A DNA stretch of 64,000 bases, taken from NCBI GenBank assembly GCA_009829735.1, contig CM020618.1, forward strand, positions 150,246-214,245. The letters run 5' to 3'. The position numbers and the translations under genes were made by a program. Source of the DNA: Pyropia yezoensis (lineage: Eukaryota; Rhodophyta; Bangiophyceae; Bangiales; Bangiaceae). The stretch's first letter is position 1. Every line of letters begins with the position of its first letter. Positions 54,268 through 64,000 of this stretch are shown one piece after another. Under the pieces are notes generated by a model. That model was not told the DNA's origin. It saw only the letters and a program-made list of their open reading frames with translations, and did no database searches.

Positions 54268-57200
54268 AGGTGGCGGCAGCTGCTGAGTGGATCTTGGCTT
54301 GCGAGCTTGCCGACGTGGTTTTTGCAGCGATCGGTACCTCGGTTGCCACGGTCCCAGCTGTTGTGTCGTGCCATTTTCCATGCTCTCGACCACCTCGCGT
54401 GGTGCGTGAGCTGTGACGGCTGTTGAGCCAGCCGCTACACCCTCCCCCGGTCTTTACCAACCGTTTCCCTTGCCAACGCCGCGTCGTCTTCTCCCGCGTG
54501 CTTGGCTGTGGCTGACCCGGTGCCGCCCGGTGCCGTGCCCCCTGGGCACCTGAATTTTTTTTGAGGACGCCCCCGTCGTCGGCTGGCTTCCGAACCTTGT
54601 GCCCTCTCTGGCGGCCCACGGTGCGTATCACTGTGGCGCCGCCCCGCGCGCCGTGATGTGGGTTTGGGTGGCGACCACTTCCTTTTCCTCCCGCCGCCAA
54701 CCCCTCCGTTTCTCTTTCTGTTGTTTTTCGCACGGTCAGCGCGGTGGATGTAGTCGCGGTTCCTCCTCCCCCCCCGGCCTCTTATTGCGCCGTGTGTGTA
54801 CTCGTAGGTGTATAGTAGGTAGCTGCTGTGGTTTTCCTCGCTCATCGTCGTGTGCCCCGCGGGGGCGCTCCCCGCCGCGCTGCCGCCGCCACCGCTACTA
54901 TCTACCGCCGGGCTAGAGTGTCCCAGGGCCCGGCGACGCCGGCAGTAAGCCGCCTGGGGGTGACCCCCCCCTCCGCCACCGCGGCGAGCAGCCGTAGTGT
55001 CCCTCGCGGCACCGCTGGGCGGCGGCCGCCCACCGTCACCCCCCGCCCCTGCCGGCAGTGCGTCTGCGGCGTGGGGCGACCGACGCGCGCGGGCTCGCGT
55101 GCCCCCGTCGACGCCGTGCGTCAGGGAGAGACGTGCGGCAGGGGGAGACGCCCACCGGCAGATCGCCCTCGCGGCCGAGTCTCCCCCGCGGGGACGCCGA
55201 TTGGTGGGGGGGTCCTCCCCCCACCGCCTGGCGGCGGAGGCGTTGGGGCGACTGGCAGCGGCCACTGCGGCAGTAACGTGGTACGAAGGGGGGGGGGGGG
55301 GGCAGGGCGGGGAGGGAGCGCGTGCCCACAGCATGGGATCGCGTGACAGTTGCGCGCTGGGGCGCTGGGGGGGGTGGGGTGGGTGGGGGTCGGCACATCC
55401 GCGCCGCCCACAGCCGGCAGCGAATGGCGTGATGTTCCTTCCGTCTATGGTGGTTGCGTCGCCGGCGGGGTGGGGGGGGGAGCTGTCGTCGCCGCTGCCG
55501 CCGCCGCTGCTGCTGCCGCTGCAGTCATTGCTGCCGCTGCTGTCGCTACGTTCGTCCTTGTCGCTGCTGTCGCTACGTCTGTCCCTGTCGCTGCTGCCGA
55601 CGCGGCCGTGTCATGGGCAAGTGGGCTGTGTCAATAGTGTGCTGTCCCCCCTCCCTGCTCTGGCAGCGTGCAGCGGGCGATGGGTGCCGGTCGGGACACA
55701 CAAGAGGGAAGGAAGCCTTGGTACTGGTAAAGTGGCGCCCGCGCCACCCCGCATCCCCCACACCCCGTCCTGCGGCTGCGACGGTGTGCCACGCCGTGCC
55801 CCGTCGCTCCCCCTACGCCCCCTGCTCCCCCATTCCGCCCCCTCCCCACCCCGTTCACCACCGCACCACCCGGCTGCGGGCGACGGCGGCGCTTGCCAAT
55901 CAGCCGGGACCGCCGTCGCCATTACCCGCAGCTCCGCCCGCCTGGAGGCGGGCGGCAGGCCTGCCTGCTCGCCAACGGATCTTCGTTGCCACCAGCCCGC
56001 CCCCCCACCGCGAGACTGGCATCGCGTCTAGGTAGACGCGTAGAGGGGGGGGGGGACGTGTCCGCGAGCGTGTGGGCCGCCCTTCCCCGCTTTTCCCGGC
56101 CTTCCCCACCATCCTTGCCGCCAGCCGACCGCCCTGCGGCGTGCGCAGCAGCCATCCAAAGAGTAGAGGGTGGGGGGTTGGGCAAGGGGCGGCGATGCGG
56201 GCGGGGGGCGGGGGGTGGGGAGGGCGAAGAGGGGGAGGGGGCGAAAGGTTATGGGAGCGGGCGGGGGTTGGGAGGTAGGGTCCGGGGGTGGGGGGGAAGG
56301 AGACACGGCGCCAACGGCCGCGCCGTCGACGGGGCGGCGTGGCGTGGGCGGCGCGGCGCCGGCGTGTGGCGGCCCCCTCCGCGCCGCCCCCCCCGCTGCG
56401 GCTGGCCCGTTTGCGATCCGCGGCGGCCGCGCCGGGGCGCGCCCCGTCGGCATTCTCGCCCCGTCGGCGGCGGCGACGCCACGCCACGCGACGCGCTGTT
56501 GACCGTCAGCGCTGCTGCCGCCGCGTGGGTGGTGGGGGTGTGGGGGGGGGTGGGGGGGTGGAGGGGCGGGAGGGGGGGAGCGGGTGCCAAACGTGGGCGG
56601 ATGTGAGAGAGAGAGAGGGGGGGGGGGGGGGCGGGGTAGCGGCGGTGCTGCCGGGGACGGCTGCTGCTGTATGGACCCCGCCGCCGCACGGCCGGCAGGA
56701 GCGGGTGCCGGCGGGAGCGCCGGTGGCCACCACCGACGGCGGCCGACGGGGCGGTGGGAGGCGGCCGGCGGCTGGCAGGGGGGGGGCAGGGGAGAAGGCT
56801 CCCCCGGGGTGGAGGGCGTGTATAAAGGCATGTCCCGCCGCAGGCAAGGGGGGGTCGGCCGGCCACAGCGAGGGTACCCTCACTCCCGCGCACCGCCCCC
56901 CCCCCAGCCCCCTCTCTCCTCCACCGCGGCTGCCGCGCCAGCCGCTGCGTCACAGTGCCGAGGGCGGATTCCGCTCCCCCTTCCCACTCCCCCTCTGTTG
57001 CCGTCCACAGTCCAAGGGGTCACCATGGCGCGGGGCGGGTCGGCTGAGCGGCGTCGTCGCGGCAGTGGCGGTGGTGGTCGCGGCGGCTGCCGTAGGCGCC
57101 GCGGTCGCAACGTCGGCCGCGGCCGCCGCGGTCGCCGGCGCCAAGGGCACCGGGGGGGGCGGGGAGCTATGCCAAGCAGGTATGGCAGGGGGGGAATGTC

Positions 57201-57590
57201 GCGGGGCGTGTCGGCGGCGGACAAGCCCTCTGCGGACGAAGAGGGGAGAGGGGAAAGGGGAAGCAGATAGAGTCAGGGGTCGGCGGGGGAGGGGGCGCGG
57301 CGGCCGTGGACGACGCCGGTGCCACGAGGCCCCCGCTAAACGCAGTTCCCACCCTCATTTAGCTTTTGAGGTACTATTTCGCTGTGGGTGTCCTCCCCGG
57401 GTCGTCGTCCCCCCCCTTGCTCCTCCGCCCCTTTGGTTCCTGTCTCCCCCTGGCGCTGTCCCTACTGTACTACCCCACCCACCAACCCCCGACCACTCCC
57501 CCCTCCCCCCCCCCCCCCCAGACGGCGGCGCTGCTGCTGCCGGCCATCAACGCCGCGCGGTCCGCACAGGGGCGACACGCCCGCCGCGGG
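54268..57590. other. GC-rich region without a supported gene
   Basis: Long overlapping frames on both strands are Pro/Arg/Gly/Ala-rich and arise from composition. Fragments such as HRQIALAAESPPRGRRLVGG (plus, near 55170) or an Ala/Val-rich hydrophobic segment near 57060-57130 (plus) could be pieces of genes but show no family. Dense G-runs and C-runs around 55280, 56050, 56160-56300, 56530-56640, 57510. Confidence 0.35.
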
Positions 57591-58130
57591 TTACCTCCAC
57601 GACATCACCCGCGGCGGGCTTTCACGACGCCCTGCCCCCGCCGTGGCGGCGCTGCGCCGCCTGGTGGCCGGCCACGCGGCGGCCATGGCCGCCGCCGGCG
57701 CGGCGGCGCCGCCCGCCGCCGCCAGTGGCGGCCGGCACCGTTGCCACCGGCTGCGGGTGACGGTCAGCTCTTTCCCGCTGACCGGCCACAGCTGAGTGCG
57801 GATCTCTCCTTCGGTCATCCCCCGCGTGTGGACGTTGAGGTACAGACGGCCATCCGCCGCCCTGATCAGGCCCTCGGGCGTCAGATCCACGGTCACATTC
57901 CCGTGCCCCGCCGTGCCGCCCTGTGTCAGGGTGGTGAGGGGAAGAGGTCTACAACAATGGCCGGGTTGTTCATCCCCGCAGAGGCCGAGTGCACGTGGAT
58001 GCCCTCGACGGAATCCACGGCGTGGCCAGCCGCGCAAACGACCACCGAAGATGGAGGGTGCGCCCCCACACCATCCCCACCGCCTAGCTGTGGCGGCGTA
58101 GTACCTACGCATCGAAAACAAAAAATACAT
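57591..58130 (-). CDS. CHRD-domain protein (partial, one shift)
   Basis: Minus strand: VVCAAGHAVDSVEGIHVHSA, SAGMNNPAIVVDLFP, then (adding one C to the run at 57938) LTTLTQGGTAGHGNVTVDLT, PEGLIRAADGRLYLNVHTRG and TEGEIRTQL. The IHVHSA block and the YLNVHT...GEIR-x-QL ending are hallmarks of the CHRD domain, first described in chordin and also found in microbial and algal secreted proteins. Upstream minus-strand blocks (RLTTWADGSKWELGDATATE near 58790; LSLTATVHPRLVLLRPVQEG near 58550) may belong to the same protein but are in other frames. Likely extracellular; function unknown. The start is not determined. Confidence 0.65.
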   Translation of the reverse strand: MYFLFSMRRYYAATARRWGWCGGAPSIFGGRLRGWPRRGFRRGHPRALGLCGDEQPGHCCRPLPLTTLTQGGTAGHGNVTVDLTPEGLIRAADGRLYLNVHTRGMTEGEIRTQLWPVSGKELTVTRSRWQRCRPPLAAAGGAAAPAAAMAAAWPATRRRSAATAGAGRRESPPRVMSWR

Positions 58131-58907
58131 TGCCTGGGCTCAAGGGGGCACAACAGGGGCAACGGCGCCGCAACGGGCGCTGCCGCTGCCTCCAAGGGGG
58201 CCAGCCCGTCCCCTTCCCCCCCCCCCCCTCCCCCCCCACCCCACCCGCCCGCTGAAGGGCCGATCGCGCGCCTCCCGGCGGCGGCCGGGAGCGGCACCCG
58301 TCAATGGCGACCGATGCCCGCCGGGATGGGCACCCGCACGACGCTGAGGCCGTCGGTCTCATGCGTCGTCGGCGGCCACGTGCCCGCAAAAGCTGCGCGC
58401 TGCGGCGGCGGCGGTGGGCGGGCGGCGGCGGGAGCCACCTGCTCAGCAGGCGGGCGCGGATGCGGTCGCGCCCGCCTCTCGCCCGTACCACCCCCCCGCC
58501 CCTCCTGCACCGGGCGCAGCAGCACCAGCCGGGGGTGCACGGTGGCGGTGAGCGACAGCGCCGCGGCAGCCGTTCGTGACCGCCGCGCCACCGCCGCGAC
58601 GGCGCCGGGGAGGCACCCCCCCAGCCCCTTCGGGGGGAACAGGGCGCCACTTCACCGCCCCCACGGGGCCCCGCAGGGTGCCCGAGCGGCCTTCCAGGCC
58701 GGTGGGGAGCCCCCGCTCCGTTGCCGTCGCGTCGCCCAGCTCCCACTTCGACCCGTCGGCCCAGGTGGTGAGGCGCATTTCGAGGGTGGCGCCGCAGGGA
58801 GGCACCACCGCTTGGTGCCACGCCCAGGCGGCCTTGGCAACGGGCGGGGGTGAGGCGGGGGCGCCGCCCACCCCCCCCCCCCCTCTCCCCACCCGCCACC
58901 GCCACAC
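58131..58907 (-). CDS. Possible N-terminal exons of the CHRD gene
   Basis: Blocks HQAVVPPCGATLEMRLTTWA, DGSKWELGDATATERGLPTG, LEGRSGTLRGPVGAVKWRPV and later LSLTATVHPRLVLLRPVQEG and THETDGLSVVRVPIPAGIG look coding and run in the same direction as the CHRD domain. Frames change between them. I recognise no domain. They may be upstream parts of one gene or a separate small gene. Confidence 0.35.
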
Positions 58908-59126
58908 CCGTCGCTGCCGCCGCTGCCGCGCCCCCTCCCCCCCCCCCGCTCCCTCTGGTCGTCACGGATTGTGGGTTGGGGAGGGTGGTAGGGGAATGGA
59001 GGAGTGGGCGGGCGGGGGGTGGGGGCGGGGGAGGGGGGGGCAGCAGCCCTCTCTGACCCGCCTTTTGGTGGGTAGGAGTTTGGCGGCGTTTGGCGGCGGC
59101 GGGGGTGGGGGTGGATAGGGTGGGCC

Positions 59127-59261
59127 AATACCGCGCCTCGCGGGCGCTCCCATTGGGCAGGGCAGCGCGCTGCCCTGCCCAATAACCGCGCCTCGCGGGC
59201 GCTCCCATTGGGCAGGGCAGCGCGCTGCCCTGCCCAATACCGCGCCCCGCGGGCGCTCCCA
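59127..59261. repeat. 55-bp tandem repeat carrying perfect 32-bp palindromes
   Basis: The unit AATACCGCGCCTCGCGGGCG + CTCCC occurs at 59127, 59181 and 59236. After the first two copies comes the palindrome ATTGGGCAGGGCAGCG / CGCTGCCCTGCCCAAT (59152-59183 and 59207-59238). Each palindrome has 16-bp arms and no loop. Confidence 0.9.
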
Positions 59262-60566
59262 TTCGCGGCTGCAGCCGCGGGCGGTGGCAAGCCAGCAGGA
59301 AGGACGACGACGGTCGGCGGGAGGACGGGGGTGCCCCATATTGTCGACAAGCGCGAATAACACAAGGCAGGGGTTTAGCCCGGGGAAGGGGAGGGCGTAG
59401 GAGAAACACAAAACCACTACAGCGATCAAAGCGGGAAAGAGGGTACGCCAAGCAGATGTAGCAGGGGAGCAGACTAGGGAGTAGGTACGCCCAACACTTT
59501 CCTCCCCACCCATAATGCCAAGACCGGACCACCTCCGCCGACCCCTTCTTATCCAACATCAATCGGCGGCCGCGGCCGTCGCGCTGCGACCGCCGCGGCC
59601 ACGCCACAGGTGGCATCGGTGCGCGAGCCGCGACGGCAGCCCCCGCCGTCCCGCCGTAGAGCCTCCGACACGTCGGACCGGGGCGGGGAACGAGGGTGGG
59701 CGGAGACACCCCCTTCTTCCCCCATTACCGTGCGATGCCCGCTGCGCACGAGCCGCGAGCAGCGTCAGGGGGGGGCAGGCGGGGCGGCGGCGCTGCCGCG
59801 ACTGGGGCCCGCCGCAGGCCGTGACCGCCACCGCCAGTGCGACTGGGGAATGCCACGGGCAAGACGTCGAGCCACGCCGTCCAAAGGAGAGGAGGGAAGG
59901 GGGGGGGGGAGCAGATGGGCCGCGGTGGCGCGGCTCACGTACATACGCTGGGGCGGGATGGGTGACGTACAGAGGGCGGGAGGGGGGAGGGGTGAGAAAA
60001 AAAATGGAACGCCCCCTCTGCGGAGAGATGACCATCCAGTGGCGGGCGTGTCGCGGAGCGGGTTTTCCTCGGCGCCGCTAAAGGTGCCCAGCAGGAGGGT
60101 CCACGGGGGGGGGCCGATAGGGGCTCCACCAGGGGGCCCTACAAAAAAAAAGCGTCCCAAAATCTAGGTTTCTGAGACGTCCCGGAAACCTGGATATCGA
60201 GGTCTGGAGAACCGGGATATCGGGTTCTGGAAACCTCGATATCCAGTTCCTGGGAACCTCGACATCGAGGCTGAAGCGCCCTACAGGATGCCACAGCCCT
60301 AAGGGAACAGAACCGGAAGAAAACCGGGATTTCTGTCATAGCCAATGAAGCGCTCGGAGGGAAGAGAACCGGAGAAAACCGGGATCGGCTGGACTTTGGT
60401 TGGCTCACAATCGCCCATGAAGGAGCCGACATACATAATATCCAGCCTTACAGACAAGAGCATTACAGCTGTTCCTCAGGCGTTCTTTCTTGCTGTTATT
60501 TCCTGTTGTATCTGTTTCTGCTCATTTCCGTACATGATTCCATTTGTTGCTCATCCCGCCTACCTC
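59262..60566. other. No supported gene; short GATATC array
   Basis: Frames are low-complexity. From 60162 to 60273 there are about four copies of a unit of roughly 23 bp with core ACC-N-N-GATATC (see separate entry). Confidence 0.4.
60162..60273. repeat. Degenerate 23-bp tandem array with GATATC cores
   Basis: Units start at about 60188 (ACCTGGATATCGAGG), 60211 (ACCGGGATATCGGG), 60233 (ACCTCGATATCCAG) and 60256 (ACCTCGACATCGAGG). An older related unit lies upstream. Related ACCGGGAT words recur at about 60331 and 60386. Confidence 0.7.
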
Positions 60567-60790
60567 TCACTCCAGCTGGTTGAGAAAATCCAGCTGCTCC
60601 TGCGCCAGGCGCTGCTCCTCCGTCACATCCGCGGGCGGTACCTCGCTGTCCCCCTCCGTGGTGCCACTGCCGCCACCCGCCTCGGTGCGGCCGCCGTTCA
60701 CAGCTGCGGTGCTTGCCGCCCCATCACGCGCTCGTGCGCGGACGCGCCGCGGCCGACGCGGCCGGCGGTGCATCAGCCCCCTCGATAAAT
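60567..60790 (-). CDS. C-terminal fragment of an unrecognised protein
   Basis: The minus frame ends DVTEEQRLAQEQLDFLNQLE at 60567, after a Gly/Thr/Glu-rich stretch. The acidic, amphipathic end looks like a genuine protein terminus. Upstream, the B-type LTR (60850) and the gap cut the gene, so the LTR may have inserted in it. No family recognised. Confidence 0.35.
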
Positions 60791-60849
60791 GAGCACAGGC
60801 ACCCCAGCTGAACTCGCACACGGCGAGGCGTGGCTTCCGCTCCTCTAGG

Positions 60850-60976
60850 TGTGGCAGTATTGACCCCCAGGTAGGGGGCAACACGTGCCATGCAAGGGCG
60901 CGGCAGGCCACTAGCCTGATCCGTTCCTCCCCCTGCATTTGGTCCATATTCCCTAAGTTTGGGATAGTTAGCTTAG
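60850..60976 (+). repeat. Truncated B-type LTR running into a gap
   Basis: Starts TGTGGCAGTATTGACCCCCA and matches the first 127 bases or so of the element B LTR with a few length differences, then stops at the N-run. After the gap no LTR sequence remains, so the gap hides a solo LTR or a whole element. Confidence 0.9.
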
Positions 60977-61476
60977 NNNNNNNNNNNNNNNNNNNNNNNN
61001 NNNNNNNNNNNNNNNNNNNNNNNNNNNNNNNNNNNNNNNNNNNNNNNNNNNNNNNNNNNNNNNNNNNNNNNNNNNNNNNNNNNNNNNNNNNNNNNNNNNN
61101 NNNNNNNNNNNNNNNNNNNNNNNNNNNNNNNNNNNNNNNNNNNNNNNNNNNNNNNNNNNNNNNNNNNNNNNNNNNNNNNNNNNNNNNNNNNNNNNNNNNN
61201 NNNNNNNNNNNNNNNNNNNNNNNNNNNNNNNNNNNNNNNNNNNNNNNNNNNNNNNNNNNNNNNNNNNNNNNNNNNNNNNNNNNNNNNNNNNNNNNNNNNN
61301 NNNNNNNNNNNNNNNNNNNNNNNNNNNNNNNNNNNNNNNNNNNNNNNNNNNNNNNNNNNNNNNNNNNNNNNNNNNNNNNNNNNNNNNNNNNNNNNNNNNN
61401 NNNNNNNNNNNNNNNNNNNNNNNNNNNNNNNNNNNNNNNNNNNNNNNNNNNNNNNNNNNNNNNNNNNNNNNNNNNN
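60977..61476. other. Assembly gap (500 N), probably hiding an LTR element
   Basis: Exactly 500 N directly after the start of an LTR; probably a placeholder for an unassembled repeat. Confidence 0.95.
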
Positions 61477-62528
61477 CCATGCTGCCATGCCGCCGCCCCC
61501 GCCGCTGCAGCCGCCGACGGCGCGGAGCTGTTGCTGGCAGACGTGCCGTCAGCGCGCTGCCGGCAGCCCCGCCCAAGCGGCCTCGGCCCGACGCTGCGAG
61601 CGCGGGTAGTGGCGCCGCGTCAGCGTATGCGCCGTCGGGGGAGGTCAGCGCGCATAGCGAGCCGCTCGCCGGCGCCGCGCTGGCCACCGCTTTGGACGGC
61701 GCCCCGGGGGCCACGCCCCCCATCCTAGACGGCGCGGCGGCTGCAAGCGTCCCCCTGCGGGGGCGACCGCTCCCGCCGTGTCTGGCAGCCGCCTGGAAGG
61801 TGGCAGCACCCCCGCCGGGGGTACTTCGGATGGCGACGCTCTCGTGGCTTCCGCAACCGCCCCACCCGCGGCCCTGGGCGAGGCAGCGGCAGACGCTAGC
61901 GCCGCGTCGACCGCTGTCATCAATGGGGCTGCAGACACCCCGGTGGCGCGGTGAAGGCTCCACCGCCGGCCGGTGAGGACGGCGGCGAGGTCCTCCCCGC
62001 CGACCCGGCGGCGGCGCGGGCGGTGTGACCGCCCCCCCCCCGGCCGCCGACACCACGCCGGAGGAGCGGGTGCGGTCGACCATCAAGGCCCTCCTTAACC
62101 GGTGGGCGGCAGAGCTCGCCGCCCTCCCCGAGTCGGACCGCCGCACGTACAAGGTGCGCGCCGAATACGCCACCTGCGAGCAGACGGTGGACCACCTGCG
62201 CCCGCTGCTGCGGCAGCTGCGCAAGCGGACGGTTGCGCGCAACATTTTGCGTGCGCTCGAGGAAATCTTTGACCACGTTGCTGCGCGGGAGTACGTGCGT
62301 GCCAACGACCGCTACTTGCGGCTTGCCATTGGCAACGCACCGTGGCCGATGGGCGCGACCATGGTTGGTATCCACGCGCGGTCGGCGCGGGAGAAAATTG
62401 GCGAGGGCAAGGTTGCCCACGTGATGAACGACGAGGAGACCCGAAAGTATATCACGGCGATCAAGCGGCTGGTGACGCTCGCACAAAAGTACCACCCGAC
62501 AGTGCCATCAAAAATGATGTCCTCGTGA
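61477..62528 (+). CDS. PRP18: Pre-mRNA splicing factor Prp18
   Basis: The clear part is 62025-62528: TPEERVRSTIKALLNRWAAE, then DHLRPLLRQLRKRTVARNIL, VRANDRYLRLAIGNAPWPMG, TMVGIHARSAREKIGEGKVA and HVMNDEETRKYITAIKRLV, ending PTVPSKMMSS. The AND-x-Y-x-x-LAIGNAPWP...GIH-x-RSAREKI...H-(V/M)-x-(N)DE-x-x-RKYI signature identifies the helical C-terminal domain of Prp18, the step-two splicing factor that works with Slu7. The N-terminus must lie in the Ala/Pro-rich 61477-62024 region (frames shift, with a nine-C run near 62031) or in the gap. Confidence 0.85.
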
Positions 62529-62719
62529 TCGCTGAATATGATGAGCGGTATCGCGCTGTGACGAGCTCATGGAGGAGGCAAAGGGAGGGAATGGTGGCTG
62601 GTGTGTCTCATGCTCTTTTGAGATGGTCTTTCAGCGCGTCCTGGACGTGAACGCAATCTGGTTCCGTGCTTGCCGGGCATTTACAGAAAAACGATATAGG
62701 GCGCCCCCCCCCGGGAAAC
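62529..62719. other. Convergent spacer between Prp18 and signal peptide peptidase
   Basis: 191 bp between two converging stop codons, with no gene and no clear hairpin terminator. Such short spacing fits a compact genome. Confidence 0.5.
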
Positions 62720-63858
62720 CTACCTACTCACAAGTCCTTTTTGTTCTCCCCGCTGGCTGGTGGCCCACCGCGTTCGCCTCCTTTTCCTTCTCTTCCTCTT
62801 CTTCCTCCTCCTCTTCGTGTAGGCCCATAGCTCCCGCATCTCACCGCGGTAGAGCGCCAGCCCAACCGACGCGAGCAGGCAGGCGGGCACAATGTACAGC
62901 AGTGCCGGCTGGGCAGCGTCGAACACGTTGAGCGCCACCAGCGTAACAACAAGTCCCACCGTGTAGCCAACGAGGACGGTGTGGTAATAGGGGCGGGACC
63001 CACCAGCGTCGGCGGCGCTGCCTCTTCACCCTCGGCCGGGGCTGGCGCCACCGGCGTGTGGCGCATATCCCACCGCAGTAAAAGGGCCACAAACAGTCCC
63101 GGGATCACAATGTCTCCCAGGCCAAGCATGGAAAACTCCCGAGTCGGCAGCGACCGCACCGCCGCCGCCCAGCGGAAACCCTGGGCCTTAGGGAACAGCA
63201 GCTTGATAGGGCCATCAAACTTCTTCGCCACCGTCACCATCACATTGGCGCCAAACACTCGCTTGGAACCAAACACCCAGAAGATGTCGTAAAAGAACAG
63301 GCCGCTGAGCAACACTGCCCCCGACTTGAAGTCACCCAACGCCAGCATCTCAATTGCTGACAGCGCCAACGAAACAGCCAGAATGTTGTTAGCCAGCCAC
63401 AGCTTGGTCCGTGCGTACAGTACGGCCACGGGGACGGCCAACACGAGGCCGCCCACATCCACAGCGGACACCTCCACGAAGTCGTTGAAAAACGAGTGGG
63501 TGGCGCGCGCCCAGTCAGGCATTCCGGGCACGGCCGCCAGGATGGGAAGACAGCACACTGCTGAGCGCGAGAGAGCCCAGCGAAAGCCCGTAAATGCCAA
63601 TCAGCACCGCTACCACCGACGCGGGCAGATACTTGAAGGCGAGGAACAGGCCCAACAGCGCGCACGACGCCATGACGGGGAATCGATAGGCCGCGGCGCC
63701 GCTAATGACATCGCGCTCCTCCTTATCGGTCGAAGGGTCTGCCTGCCGCGCCAGCAGAGATACGGCCGCCCGCTCGCTAGCAATGTGGATGACAAGCAGC
63801 GCCAGCACCAGCATCTGTGCCGGAACGGTATAGGGAGCAAGACGGGGGACACCACCAA
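62720..63858 (-). CDS. Signal peptide peptidase (intramembrane aspartyl protease)
   Basis: Minus strand. First ATG in frame is 63814 (MLVLALLVIHIASERAAVSL); upstream frame LAPYTVPAQ suggests the real start or an exon lies further out. Transmembrane segments follow. A shift near 63545 leads to LPILAAVPGMPDWARATHSF and the catalytic YD in LFFYDIFWVFG (Asp codon at about 63288) and GLGD in MLGLGDIVIPGLF (about 63114). One missing C near 62990 leads to YYHTVLVGYTVGLVVTLVAL and the PAL motif QPALLYIVPACL (about 62908). The C-terminus is Lys/Arg-rich. All three hallmarks (YD, GxGD, PAL) are present. It sits in the ER membrane and cleaves signal-peptide remnants and other type II segments. Confidence 0.88.
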
Positions 63859-64000
63859 GCCGTCAGTAGCGCGACATTCCGCAGCGCTGTCGCATCTGCC
63901 GCGGAGGTTGGTGCCAGCGGAGCTGATAAGACTCCTTCTGCATCATCGGCAACCGCAGCAGAGGTCGACGACGCAGCGGCCGGCGCCAGCTCCGCGGCCG
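63859..64000. other. Upstream region of signal peptide peptidase, window edge
   Basis: A minus-strand Ala/Ser/Thr-rich frame is open to the window end and could be a 5' exon or leader of the protease gene. It is in a different frame from the ATG at 63814. Confidence 0.3.

Noticed and set aside
54997..57760. Long plus- and minus-strand ORFs in the G/C-run region
   Set aside because: All are Arg/Pro/Gly/Ala-rich, overlap in five or six frames and lack motifs, as expected for very GC-rich noncoding DNA.
60968..62305. Open frames crossing runs of N (also at 12.9, 32.4 and 49.9 kb)
   Set aside because: Frames through gaps carry no information.

Overview
This is a GC-rich nuclear segment of a eukaryote. 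Evidence: a spliceosomal GT-AG intron inside a gene (52882-53083), eukaryote-only genes (Prp18, a U1A/U2B''-type RRM protein, a cyclin L-like gene, a Cdc16/APC6-like TPR fragment, signal peptide peptidase), chromodomain-bearing Ty3/Gypsy retrotransposons, and hAT and pogo/Tigger transposases. Very high GC, compact and mostly intron-poor genes, G/C homopolymers and a heavy load of LTR elements fit a bangiophyte red alga (Porphyra/Pyropia-like). That placement is inference; another GC-rich alga cannot be excluded. Four runs of N (12927-13303, 32427-32926, 49894-50242, 60977-61476) break the sequence.

Layout. 1-12.2 kb: fragments of a large DNA transposon of CACTA/KDZ-like type (minus fragment 10762-12179, plus fragment 4706-5976) mixed with unrecognised ORFs (2033-3009 minus, 6080-7092 minus, 8919-10487 plus). 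12.9-16.2 kb: a hAT (BED finger, DUF659) transposase on the minus strand. 16.26-26.49 kb: complete chromovirus-like element A, with identical 539-bp LTRs and target duplication GGGCA. 28.3-36.2 kb: host genes, namely the U1A/U2B''-like gene (minus) and cyclin L-like gene (plus) diverging from a shared promoter, a Cdc16-like fragment (minus) and an unrecognised minus-strand gene. 37.6-40.1 kb: a broken pogo/Tigger transposase. 40.34-49.69 kb: complete chromovirus-like element B, with LTRs of 469/464 bp and target duplication GCTGG. 52.5-54.3 kb: nucleoside monophosphate kinase gene. 57.6-58.1 kb: a CHRD-domain gene (minus). 60.85-60.98 kb: the start of a third B-type LTR, cut by a gap. 62.0-62.5 kb: Prp18. 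62.7-63.8 kb: signal peptide peptidase (minus).

The most interesting structure is in the two LTR elements. Both carry a third gene in antisense orientation between the integrase/chromodomain and the 3' LTR. The two antisense proteins are clearly related to each other but match nothing I recognise. Both elements also join gag to pol by the same -1 frameshift arrangement: slippery heptamer GGGAAAC in gag register, a 6-nt spacer, then a stem whose base pairs co-vary between the elements.

Many genes, host and transposon alike, are split by single-base shifts that are mostly repaired by adding one G or C to a homopolymer. This points to residual sequencing error, so most apparent pseudogenes here should not be taken at face value.
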